Shown here one piece after another: positions 11,212-24,100 of a DNA stretch of 64,000 bases. The first letter of the stretch is position 1. Every line of letters begins with the position of its first letter. The notes beneath the pieces were generated by a model. The model searched no databases. It was given only the letters and a program-made list of their open reading frames with translations, and was not told where the DNA came from. The stretch comes from Corella eumyota (taxonomy: Eukaryota; Chordata; Ascidiacea; Phlebobranchia; Corellidae), in the NCBI GenBank assembly GCA_963082875.1, contig OY720103.1, positions 2,232,001 through 2,296,000 of the forward strand, written 5' to 3'. Made by a program: the position numbers and the translations under genes.

Positions 11212-14200
11212 TCAAACCGGGGTAAATAAATTTCCACTGGCAGATTTCGCAGGTGCTTGCGGTCTAGTAAAAAAGTTAAACGTAGTCAAATATTGTGTTT
11301 TTTATCACAAACTGTCAGTTTTTTTTTCAGTTTAAAAAAATTTAAATTTATTTAAAAATTTTTATTCTGTACCTGAGGGAAGCAAGAGATTGCCGAAGTT
11401 GATAATTTTCCTCTCTCTGCTCCTGCAAGTCTTCCTGAAGGCTTCTTCGTTCCTCCTCGGACGAGTTGACTTCCATCTCGGCGTCCTGAAGCTGTTGTTT
11501 GAGAGACTGAAGGCGAATTGCAAGCTAAAAAAAAAAAAATATCTTGAAAAACCGAAAAAAAAACTTGACGGTTTTATAAAAATTTCTAAAATAAAAAATA
11601 AACTAAAATATTTTGAAAATAATGCTTACCATTTCCTTCTCACTGTTGGCTTTGTTCGTTTCATCCTCTGCTTGAATTAATATTTCTCTCAACTTCATCT
11701 CGGTTTTACGATGATGGGTGTCAATCGCGTTCAGCTCACTATCACGTAATACATGACGTCAGTTAAACCAATATTACATCGGCAAAAATTTGGGGAATAA
11801 CCAAACTGGGTTTTATTTTATTTGGTTGATGACGCGTTATAGTGATAGTAATTATGACATCAATCAATCTTACTTCGCTTCTTGTTGAAGCTTGTCCTCC
11901 AGTGTGCAAATCTTCTCCTTTAGGACTTCCGCCTCTTTCTCCCCGTTGCGCAACTCTTCTATCTACGTCACAAAACAAATTATTTACGTCATAAAGCAAT
12001 GTTACTAAAATATTCTACTTAAAAATTCGTGTAACCGCATAGGTAACAACGTTATGTTGTTAGGAAGTTACGTGGTTTTTGTTAATATTTTTCCAAATTT
12101 AAAACCGATCTGTTTCAAATTCGACGTCACGTCTATTTGAGGTAGGTTATATATACACACAATTTATTACAAAAATAAATATCTTCGTTTTTTGAGCGCT
12201 GTTATGTCAACCACCTTTAAAAAACGTGTAGAAATATATATAACCGTGGTTCTATTTTGTTATGATAATATTTTCATGTTTTCTTTATACACCGCATTAA
12301 AATCAGGTTAATTATTTACAGATTAATAGACAGAGGAGGTATTTGAATAAACATTAAAAAATGTTAATGTTTCGAGAAGTTAGAATTGAATTATTTTTAT
12401 ACTTTGATCTTGAGTTTTGTTTCAAAAAAAAAAAAGTGATTAAAACTAAAATAATTGTCATCAAAGTATTTTTATTTTTTGTGTGTTATGAATTCAAAAC
12501 AAAAATCTAATCTGTCCTCAAGTATGCAAAAATTGACGTTTGATATATAAATTTGTCGAAGCAATCGTCATAATAAAATTAATAAGCTTTAAAAATGTGT
12601 CAGCTTCGAAATTAAAGCCAAATATATCGCCATTTTTTTCTTATTTCGTGGGTTGGAGGTATTATGTGAGGTCGGCGAACTTTGAATGTAAACGAACCGA
12701 ACAGGAAAGATGAAAAGTAATCAAATGTGTATTAACTTCAATCCATCATACTTAAGTCTACGGAATTTAAAACCAAATAAATTAAAATTGGGTGGTATTT
12801 CATATTTTGCAACAATTATTATTTATCCATTTAAATTATTTTACAAGGTATCAAAAAATTATATTTAGACATCATATTTTTTTATTTATTCCTAATTTGG
12901 GCAGATAAACTTAACAGTCTTGGCATGGGGTAAAACTTATTGTCTTTCCCTTCGTCTGCCCTTGTCAGTTTACTATTTAAAAGCCGTTAAAATCTGCTTA
13001 TTTGAGCGGTCAATAAACATAGATCGAAGTTCAGTTGAACTACAGTGGTACGATTAAGATGACATCATTTGCGTGTGATTGTCTTTGTAAGTTTTCTCCC
13101 AGGCGGTCCGTTTAACATTTAACAAGTGATTTTCAATCAAAGGTGAACGACATCCCAAACGAAAGTAAATTTGCCCGCAATTTAAACGGAAAATAGTGAC
13201 GTTTTGTCGGTAGATAGAGCACTGATAAGATGCGGGTGTGATGTGAAATACAAGTGCAAAGATGCGAGAGAAAGGTGCACTGTTTGTTTAACGTAATGGA
13301 GTAGTTTGAGTCAAGGTTATTAATGTTGTTAACGGTTATGTTGAAAAATTTTCCATCCCTTATTATTGTAACTCCACGAGTCATTTTTAATTTGCAAGTT
13401 TATTACCATAATACCCCAAACACCGATAGATACCGAAAACGCGTCACTAAACCTACAGAAGATTGTTTTTTTTTTTTGCACGGCACTTACACTTGTAGTT
13501 AAAGTGAAGTTACAGCAGATGTGTACTAAACTTTTCTCTTAACGTGCACCGGTTATAGAAAACATGTTCATATACGATTAGTATCCAATCCATCATCGGG
13601 CGTTTACGCTTTTCTAAACTTTACGAACTTAATTTTTTCTCCCGAAAGAGAATCATCATCGCTGGAGTGACGTTTTACTCTTCTCTAGTTACGCAGAAAA
13701 AGTGCCAAAAATATATAAGTAAAGATAGGACCCCGTTCTCATTAGGTGAATACATGGGTTGTGTCCACGTTTTGCGGGTATTTTAACATCGTCTGACCTT
13801 TATGACACATTTAATATCCCGACTGCGTCTGATTTGCACCAATTTGAACAAAAATAAACTCAAAAATTTGGAAATATTTTTAAAAATCGTGTTTTAAATG
13901 ATGTGTTAACAAAATTTTATTGAAATCATGACACATGCTTTTATTATAAAATGTAACTTTCTATTTTACCTCTTGTTTTTGATTTTCATGGTTTTGTTTA
14001 ATTTTTTCATTGTGTTCTTTAACCAGATCAAGTTCAGTGTTAAGTTTGTTAACTTGTTCCTAAATTTGAAAAAAATAATATTTTTTAGATGTTTTAAAAA
14101 AGTAAATTTTTGAACAAAGTTTTCCAACAAATTGGTATCTTCAATATGGCAAATTAAAATAAATTAACACTTTTATAGAGTTCACGTCGAGAAACTGTGT

Positions 14201-15128
14201 TCAGTTAAAATATTACCTATGACAGATCACACAAAAATGTTTGTCAAAGTTGATGTACTTGTTAGTTTGTAAATTTGTTTTTTAAAAATTAGTAAACAAT
14301 CTTTTTGAAAATGATTTGTAATTGAAAAAGTATTTGGAATAAATTACCCCCATTTTTACCCCCCATTGATTTTTTTACCCATTGACATTTACCCCCATTG
14401 ATTTCAGTCTAGATAATGCTTCCTCCTTAGCATCTTCCTCTTCGTGCAATCTTAGTGTAAGCTCTTCCAAGTCTCCTTGTTTGATGTTCTCTTCGTCGGA
14501 GGATGGAGAATGGCGATGAGGAGAAGCAGAAATCTAGATTTTTTGATTTTTATAAATTTTTATTAAAAAATCTAATCCTATAAAGCACATGTTTGATTCA
14601 CGTAACTTATTTCATTTTCTTTTAAAAATTATATTTAAAAGATCTCTTATTACCTTTTCTCGCAATTCTCTGTTTAAATTTTGTTCCTGTTTAAGTCTGT
14701 CTCTTAACTCTTTTATCAGATCTTCCAACTCATCCAACCTTCTTGATTCATCCTCATGAACTTGGCGAGTCCGGGAGGCATCCGATGTTGCTTTTTCCAG
14801 TTCCTCCATCAACAATTCCATCTGTTAAAATAAAAGTTTTGTAAAAAAAAGTAAAACCAAAATTTAAAAAAAATTTTATAGTAAAATATTGGTGCAGGTA
14901 AAGTATGTGACAAAAAGATGCTGAAAAAGTCAATGAAAAATTTTTATTTAATCAAACCTGTTTTTGTAGATCTTCTTTTTCAGTTTGTGTTTCTTTAATT
15001 TGGTCATTTCTCTCTTGGAGATGAGCCTTGAGTTGTTCGAATTGTTTGTCACTTTCTGCCATGTAAGAATCCATTTGTTCCAACGAGGACTTCTCCGTCG
15101 CTTGTTGTATGGAAGTGAGCTCCTCAAT
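11212..15128 (-). CDS. CGN: Cingulin 3' exons 44-51 (rod end and tail)
   Basis: Exons 15128-14958, 14821-14654, 14533-14393, 14059-13970, 11962-11874, 11738-11630, 11524-11373 and 11263-11212. The first opens with IEELTSIQQATEKSS in phase 0, matching the phase-0 donor of exon 43 at 28011 across the 12.9-kb intron. The stop is TGA at 11212-11214. The conserved cingulin C-terminal rod signature falls here rather than in the 28-37 kb exons. This is the main argument that the two exon groups form one gene. A transcript spanning intron 43 would settle it. Confidence 0.82.
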
Positions 15129-18100
15129 CTAACCACAGAACATAAAGGCAATTTAGAGTTATGATAAACCATATTAGTAGATTCATCATTATAGTAATTC
15201 AAGTGTAGAAAAAATATAATAGACAGCAAAATTAAAAAACAATTTTAATGTAATGAAGATCCAAATTTTAGTTAATATCTAAATAGTTTGAATTATAACT
15301 TTAAAAAGATTCATAATAAAGCTCAATATGTAAATGAAAAGTACATAACTCTGGCTTATATTAAATTGTAATGCAATAAAACAGATGCTTACAACTGACA
15401 GAGCAAACAAGTACGTAAGTTACGTTACCGAATTCTCCTACCCCATAAAAGTTGAAACCATAAAATCCTAAACGCCCAAGCTTGTTAAGCATTTAGTGCA
15501 AACAGTCACGCATTTTTATTAACCAATTTGGTCGAAACTTAAGCTTCCATAAAATGGGGATTTATATATAGGTGAAAATTTCGGTATTGATCCAAGCAGG
15601 AGAAAAATGCTTTGATTCGATTTTTATTGCTGTTTCAAATCTTCTAAAATTTCGAAAAAATTTTCCCAATGATTTAAAATATTAAATTATGAAATACACA
15701 ATTCAATAAAACCACAATCGCGTAATTTAAGGGCAGAATAATCCGCATATGAAATCATAGGAGAGGCCAGTCAAAAATGCGCGTCACCAGCAATAAAATT
15801 CAAGATACTAACATTTTTTACATAGCAGACACTATAATAAAATGGCAATAAACATCATCATTACATAATTGTAATATATTAGTCAATAAAATCTACATCA
15901 AACAACACTAAAATTTTATCTTTACAAATTCCTGCTAATTATCGTAAAAAAGTCGATGCTTAGCAACCAGATATGTTGTTATAATACAAGCCTTCTCTGA
16001 TCTACTCTTTGAGATCCAAAAAACATAAAACATCTTGTTAATGGACACTATTAGAATGAACAAACAAGCAGCAGACAAAAACATGTGTTATTATGTAAGC
16101 AAATAGGTCGCTTACGTCAAATTTAAAATATAGACGCACAACCTGTAGATTATTGAACTAATTCTGATTAATTTTTAAGCAATCTTTTACTAATACAGAG
16201 GGGTTCATTGTTGCTACCACAACAACAGTACACACAGACCTAATGTAAAGTCGTTAAAATAAAGAGACATGATATGACACACCTTTAATCACCTTTAAAT
16301 GTCGTTAATGGATTAAAACACAGGACAATTAGAGCAAAAATGCGTGAAAACCGCTCGGTCAAATTTGGGTAAGTTGTCTAATTTGCGTATATTACAATGA
16401 CGTCAGTATACTGGACAATGCATATGCACTTATTAGGGCAATTCGCGACATTGTTTGGTAGCAACGGTCATTACGTTTTACGAGTTAAAAATACATAACA
16501 ATGCACACAATGAGGACACATTTGCGTCACAAGGGGAGACCGAAATACGCCAGGAATGCCACCGAATATGCATGGCACGCGACTAGGTCGCTACAGCGAA
16601 CAATTAATGAATTTAGGTCCCGCCTATTTTTTCCCATTAAAACGAAAAGCAAACCCGAGACAAAGCTTAGTCCACGCCCAATACACAGTGATTAGCCCGT
16701 TACGCAAACAAAAATGGCAAAAAGTGGAACCTGAATGACGAAATTCATTGTGGACGATTACGTCACGAAAAAATCGATCAGACCGGAACTGAACTACCTG
16801 AATTTCGCAAAATTATTATCGTGACGTCATACTAGCCCAAAAATATTCAGGATCGCTTTATTTTTAAATCTTGTAATTTCTATTGTTTCCGAAACGAGTT
16901 ATTTTCGTATGACCCTGTGTATTCGCGGTTAGAACAATGTTTATTGATGCTACTCGGTTTCAGTTAAACATCGCTTTCACTGTGTTTAACTATGACATAT
17001 TCAGCTTAACTTATGACGTCGGAAAAATTACAAACCATTGAACGAACATTATAGGGGATTAGAAATTCGATATTTTGAATTGTAAAACAATTTTAAATAT
17101 TCAATTGTTGTTCAACAGAAAAAGTTACTATAGAAACTCAATGTGTTGTTGTGGAAATTAAGTAAGTAAATGATAAATACACCAATTTGTCAATTATTTT
17201 ACAAAAAAACATCGTCGTTTAAAAATTAATTTAAAATGGTGAAAAAAAAGTTATTTTTATATTTGTCCTAACGATTGATTTCTAATTCTCGAAATACGGA
17301 TTAGTAAGTCGACACCCCAAAAAGTTTCGTTCATTAATATTTTACTTAAATCGTAGTATTTCTCCTAGAGTAAATGGAAAACGGTTCGCAGTAATAACAG
17401 AATTCTAACTACACACTTTTATCAATTTGTTAAAAACATTTAAGTTATTAAAAAAAAAACTTGTTGAAATTTAATTGTAATATTACAAGAAAATGTATCA
17501 TGATGCAAAAAAAAAAATTCATTTATCTTCACAATTGCAGCTTATGCAATTAATTTAATTAGTTTTTATCAAGCAACACATTACAAACCAAAGTTAAAAT
17601 AACATGTTTCAAACGACAAAAAATGACCACAATTGTTACCAAACCACAACTGCATACAACCGAGCCCAATATTTGTATTTTTGAGAAAATTCAATAAGAA
17701 AACGTGACCCTGTAATCATTGCGTTTCCGACCGATATTTTGAGTCGCTATATTGTATTGCAATCTCAGACCGTTTTATGGTAACTTGAAACCAAAATTGC
17801 AGGCACAAAAATGTCAAGTTATTTACGAAGATTTAATGTACGATGTGGTTATGAGTAAGCATACGTACAGCACAATGGAATATGACGAAAAAATCCTGAT
17901 ACATTTAAAATGTATGGCAACAGAAGTATGAAAAAAAATAAATATATATTGAGTGTTATGGTAAAAAAATCAACAAAACGCTATTAAAATAATTTCGTGC
18001 AAAAAAAACTTAAATTTTTCTATTTCAAGTAAATCCACTTTCTAGCATTATAAACAAAATCTATTCACTAACTAACGTATTTAGATTCTAATCCAAAAAG

Positions 18101-21100
18101 AATCGAATTTAAAACAACAAAAAATGGATAATCTCTTTTCTAAGCCAAAAGAAAAATCTTACTCGCAACGGTTCAAATAACTTTAATCCAAAACAAAATA
18201 AATCCTATCAAAATTATTTGCTTAGCGTCATAACCGAATCAAAACTACGAAGATAAATTGTGACGCAATTCCGTGTGAAAATGCGTGATGACGTAAAAAT
18301 ATTTTTTAAACTTGGCCCCACCAAAATTTAAAGAAAAATCTATTTTCGAGAATCGTGATTCTATTTTAGTAAAGAGTTTCCTTATTTTAACCGCACAAAA
18401 ATTGATATACCGGTACTTTTCTGTTTGTCAATTATTCATAAACAAATTATTTACGCATATTTAAACCCCGAGTGTTTCGAAAATAAAACGGACATTTTTC
18501 TAGCAAATTCCTATTTTTAGCAAAACAAAATCAACATTGCGCAAAAATTTATAAAAAATGATCTAACATGAAATTTTGAAATATCTATAGACATTGGGCT
18601 TAAAATTTTCCAAAAAAAAATTGTACGCTTTGGAGAAGGTTATAATTTTGTCTAATAATATTTCTGAGTCATGGTTTGTTTTCATTTCTTACTCTATTAA
18701 TTCCTAAGCGAGTGCAAAGTACACCTGAGAAAACTTAAAAACATAATCGCGTGCCCGGACCCCCTGATACCAGGAAGGTCCACCCCAAAATCTATCACGG
18801 AAATTACAAAGCAAGCACAGCATGGTCACGTTGGCCTAAGTAGTGGTATGAGACATTAATATTAAACCAACACGCTCGAGTTAAAGACGACAGAAGCTTC
18901 CCGATGCTTTGGTGATGACGTCACGACAAAGGAACGGCCTGGATAAAGCGTGTGGTTAGATGTTGAGAAAGGATAGGTGAGATTACTGCTGGGTGGTATC
19001 AAATGTTACGCAGGTCGTAAAACTTATAAAACCGCTGGGTTTAAAGACGATCAATATGAACGAACGGAGTTAATTCTACCGACCTGACAAGCGTCGGTGA
19101 CGTCATATTTGGGAAATCGAATGCACACGGCAAAATGACGTCACAAGTTGAAACAACAAATGTAGTGGAATGATGAGGTGGGGTTGTCAGTGAACTGACC
19201 AGCTGCAAAACGTTACAAGTTATGGCGTTACGAGGTAAATCATTCGTGCGTTTTTACAACAACATAACCTCTTGGCATCCTCGACAAAATCACGACAAAA
19301 TCCAGGTTAAGCATGGAAAAGAACGCAAATAGAACCTGACGCAATAATAGACTGAATTGTGTTGGATTTCGTGCATTTCCATTGACAAAAACGGACGATG
19401 ACCCCAAGAATTAAAACCTCATAAACATGAAATATCCCTCGAAAACATAACCCCAGCACGCGATATTATTATTCTTAAATATTTAGTACAAGTCATTTAA
19501 CAATGATTTGAATATTCTGCTATCAGTCTCGAAATTTCGAAAAAGTTGTCGACGTCACAAATAAATTCTCCCACGGATAAGATAATGAGGAAAGCCGACA
19601 TACTTTCTGTCAAATATTTACTTTGGTTTCTCAAGTCTTGTGACATTAAATTGGTTACTAAAACTTCTTGTTTGGAAATTCCACACGAGGTCATAAAAAT
19701 GTTCAAAAAATGCCTTATTTACTTTACGAAAAAAACAAGAAAATTTTTCGTAAAGTCATTTCAAAAACTACACAAAATTTTAATTTTAAGACTTTTGATC
19801 TTGACACTTATAATGTTTACAACATTTTTACAATACTTTAAATAATATTCTCACTAAATAAATATGGTAAACGTAGAAAAATGATCATAAAACTTATTAA
19901 AAATGTTGCCCTGTAATAAGTTGTTTAAGTTGCGTAATAAAATTTCAAAATCATGAACTCAAAATTTCAAATTTTCTTTTATAATTTTTGCAAGTTGGCA
20001 ATTTGAATTGTGTACAAAGATAAAAGATCAGTCCGTGGTATATTTACATTTCTACTTTAACTTAGAATAAAAGGATATATGTTATTTAATTAGTGTCAAA
20101 GTGTATGTTTAAATCAAATATTGAAACAAATATTTAATTATTAATTTTTATTATTTATTTAATTTTTTAAATAAAATTTCTTTAATTATTTTTGATTTAT
20201 ATATACCCATAAACATACATATTGTTAAAAAAAATTTCAATATTTTTTAACCTTTTTTTTATTATAAAAAAATTATTTATTAACAATTTTATGATAATTA
20301 TTTTTTACAATTTGAAAAAAATCGGAAGCTATTACGAATCGTCGGTATTCATATTTCTAAAACAAGATAGTGTGCGTAACAACGTAATGCGTAACCAAGC
20401 CGATACGTAAGTAAACAACGCAAAAAGAAAAAGGCTCGGAACATTGCGCGCGAGTATAAATACAGCGCAGCAAAAAGCAATCAGCATCAGATTTTAAAAA
20501 TCGCAGAATATAAAAAAATATGACAAGCAGATTTTTAGTTGTCGCCTGCCTACTTGCCTCTATATTTATGGTTATAAACGCAGGCTGTCCTAGTCGAAAA
20601 ATGGCAGCCAAACGACAAGTAGTAAGAATTACTAAATCCTTAGAAAAAGATCATATTGTTTTGGAAGCGCAATTCGTCAGTAATTTTGAAGATAAACCTA
20701 CCAGCAGCAGGTAAATATTAAACAAAATTATTTTATTATACGAGTTTTGAAGCATTTAAGAATTGTGAGTAATTCGAGATTTAACAAAAATCTTTTATTA
20801 AATTAACGTCAGAAATTTAAATTGGTTCGTTGTTAACTACCAATTGATAAATTCTATAGAAAAAAAATTCAATTTGCTAATTTTGTCATCCACATTTCGC
20901 AATAATATTTCTATCACCAAACGCCAACGCCCCAACTGACATTTTAAAACAATTTAAAAGTTTCAAAAGTTGGCAAACATTTTGTGGGGTCTTTAGTAAA
21001 ATGTCAGCAACATTGGTTTGATCTGATTGACAAGAACGCTAATGTTGTTAGCTTAAGAAAACACTTACAAAATTGTGTACACGTCGTTATAATTATAAAA

Positions 21101-24100
21101 AAAAACTAACACTAAATTGTGATGTAAATTACGTTGATGTTTTTCACTTTAAAATAAAAGTTGTTAACGAAATTTGAAACCCAAAATAAATATTTTTTGT
21201 TTAATCAAATACCGAGCGGGTTTATAGAAATCAAAAGACCAAGTTAATCATTAGTTGGGGACCAAAAACGAAGGCACCATAAAAAACCTAGCAATAAAAA
21301 TTGCTCGAAATCTATAAATATAACTTATACTACCCCATATAAGGACACCGTGTCATTTTATTGTGCGATATAAATTACGTTATGATTAAAAAGAACGAAG
21401 ATTTACGGGTTTGGTCGAATCTCCTTAAAAATTATTAAATTTATTAGGTTTTTGAGCGGAATTTTTACCAAGTTTTCTTCTTTTGTTTAAGGTTTATTGT
21501 GGAACATATTTGGGAGAAGAACAACGGTGATTTGAAATTGGACGAAGTTATAGAGGTCGTTGCAACTGATAGTTCATTGGACAGCTGCTACCAGCAGTTA
21601 GTACCCGAAAAAAGCTACTTTCTTGTACTGCGTAAAAATGCTGGATCCAACACCTTCGATGCCGTCGAGCCACCGGTTTCCTCACGGAGGAAAAAGGTGA
21701 AAGACGCCGCGTGGAAACGTCTTTGTACCTCGGCGTCCGGAAACTGTGCACTAAGAATCGCAATGCCAAAGACCTCGGTAGTATATCAAGGATCGATAAT
21801 AGTGGTGGAATGCAAAATCAAATCAAAGTCCGAGATCACATCTGTCGAATGGGAAAAGGACGGAGCGAGTGTCGATTCACCAACATACAGATCTCTTGGC
21901 ATTGATGTTATCGCGCCCAACAAAGAAGGATCCGCTATTATGATCGTACAAGCTAATCACATCCATAATGGTAAATACACATGCTCTGCCATGAACAGTG
22001 ATAACCAGGTCGGTAAAGGTACTACGGTGGTTACTGTATACGGCCCACAAGCCGAAAACAACTACAAGCAATGTAAAGAGCAAACGTACTGTCTGAATGG
22101 TGGCACATGTCATACATTTTTAGACGAGTCACTCGACAAGTTTTGTATGTGTCCTCCAGGATACGAAGGAGCTCGATGCGAGGAGAATGATGAAGATATC
22201 ACCAATATTGTTTTGGGGGTAATCGAAAGCGACAAGAATCAAGCTTTAAGTTTCCAGTTGTCACAGATGACAGTTGCCATCGTGGTGCTGGCCACTTTAC
22301 TTGTTGGTTTTATAGTAGTTGGGTTAATATACACGAGAGCATTGCGCAAAAAGTTGTCGAAAACCGACGTAAAGTCGGATTTTTACGACGATGCAAAAAT
22401 TTTAAAAGACGAAAAAAATCTACACAAACACGACGAATTAAATAACACTCAAACTATAGAGATAACTCGTCACAACAGTGGCATCATAACTCCAGTAATG
22501 TCGTTACTAAGCAACGAGAACGAGCAACAAACAACATTACAGACATCATCTCTTTCAACGAGGTCGTCTTCATCAAGCTCAAATACCCTTGATCGAAAAA
22601 GAAGCGACTTCGCTAATCATAAACTCACCCCTACATCACGAAGCAGGCTAAAAGCAGACTCATAACTCTGCTAGTGACCGTTTACAGTTACATACCCTGT
22701 TCTACGATAGCACATAGTGCTTGAACCAAAATTTCTTCCAAGAGAATTTTTGAAATACTAAAAATCACGTGAGCCCAATTTTTCTTCCCTTATTTATTTT
22801 TGCACACTTTTTTTTTGCGATTACTTTTTTACAATATTGTTGCTGTTATTATTGCTGTTTTTGTTATTGTTTTGTTTAGCATATACACATACTGCCCATT
22901 TAATTTTGTCGTTGTTTGCTTTTACTGTTGTTTTTATCCTAAGTTCAAAGCAGTGCAGATTAATATATTTTAAACAAATTGAATTTTATTTGGTAAAAAG
23001 TTTAATTTTAAGACTTAATCAGCAAATTATTTAATTATCTCAATTTTATTTTTAGCAGTATTGTGACTTACGTTTTAAATAATAAAATATCTTTATTTAT
23101 ATTAAAAGCAAAATCTTTTATATTCAAGAGCGTTATGACAAATTTTAAAGTTAATGGACAGAGCGAATTTAAAACGGATTATAAAAATCATAAAGCTATC
23201 AAATAGCAAAATAGGTTTTCAAAATGGTATTGGCTTTCATTTAACAAGATGCCCAAACATGCCATGCCGGATTTAATGAAATATGAGAAAATATTTTGTG
23301 AAAAACCTTAAAAAAATGAAATCATTCGTTCAAAGATATTTATAGCTAGAATTGCATAATATAAAAACTACATAAACAGGTTTCACCCAGGTGACTCATC
23401 TGAATAATTCAAGTTTTAAAATGTTAAAAACACTTCGAAGATAACTACAAACCATTAACCAGCCGTGTATAATAAGAACAGTCGCCTATTATTCAATTAC
23501 CATTTAAATACCAGGTCAGATTTAAAAAAATATTCAAGCAGCGTTATAATCCGGATTTCGGGTATTACGTTCCAACGCACGTTTTTTGCGTGCTAACCCC
23601 GGGATTATATCAACCTGCGCATTCCATACACTCCCTTCACGCCGGTGCTTTGATGTACACGGCGCACGTGCACGAAAAATAGGAATAATAATTGCATGGG
23701 TACGTAACAACTGAAATGAACTCGCAAGGAATAAGCATATCATTGTTCGCGTGGTTACGCTCTGGAGATGCGTTAATGCGTAAAAGTTATATTTAAAACT
23801 CCGAGCCCGGTATTAAGCGACAATTGTTCTATATTATTCAGTTCCGCTGACGTCACCACGAATAAGGGTCGGCAAAGGCCAATGACCGCTGCCAGCCTAA
23901 ACACGTGATTAAGCAATTAGCCAATCAAGCATGATTCGCATAAACAACAGCGCGTATGACGTCATTTATGCAGTTTAAGATAATATAATTGATATGATTT
24001 ATGATTAGCGAACCTCCAATTAAAATTTGTGAAACAAAAACATAATTTGATGTTTAGAGCTCACTTCTTCTTAACAAAAAATTTTAAAAATCAGATTCGA

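Noticed and set aside
11763-11999. Open frame of 78 codons on the minus strand
   Set aside because: It reads cingulin exon 48 in a wrong frame. The phase-consistent reading is the coiled-coil one.
16501-16738. Two overlapping basic open frames in the large intron
   Set aside because: No splice context, no recognisable domain, and the length is expected by chance in the less AT-rich patch.
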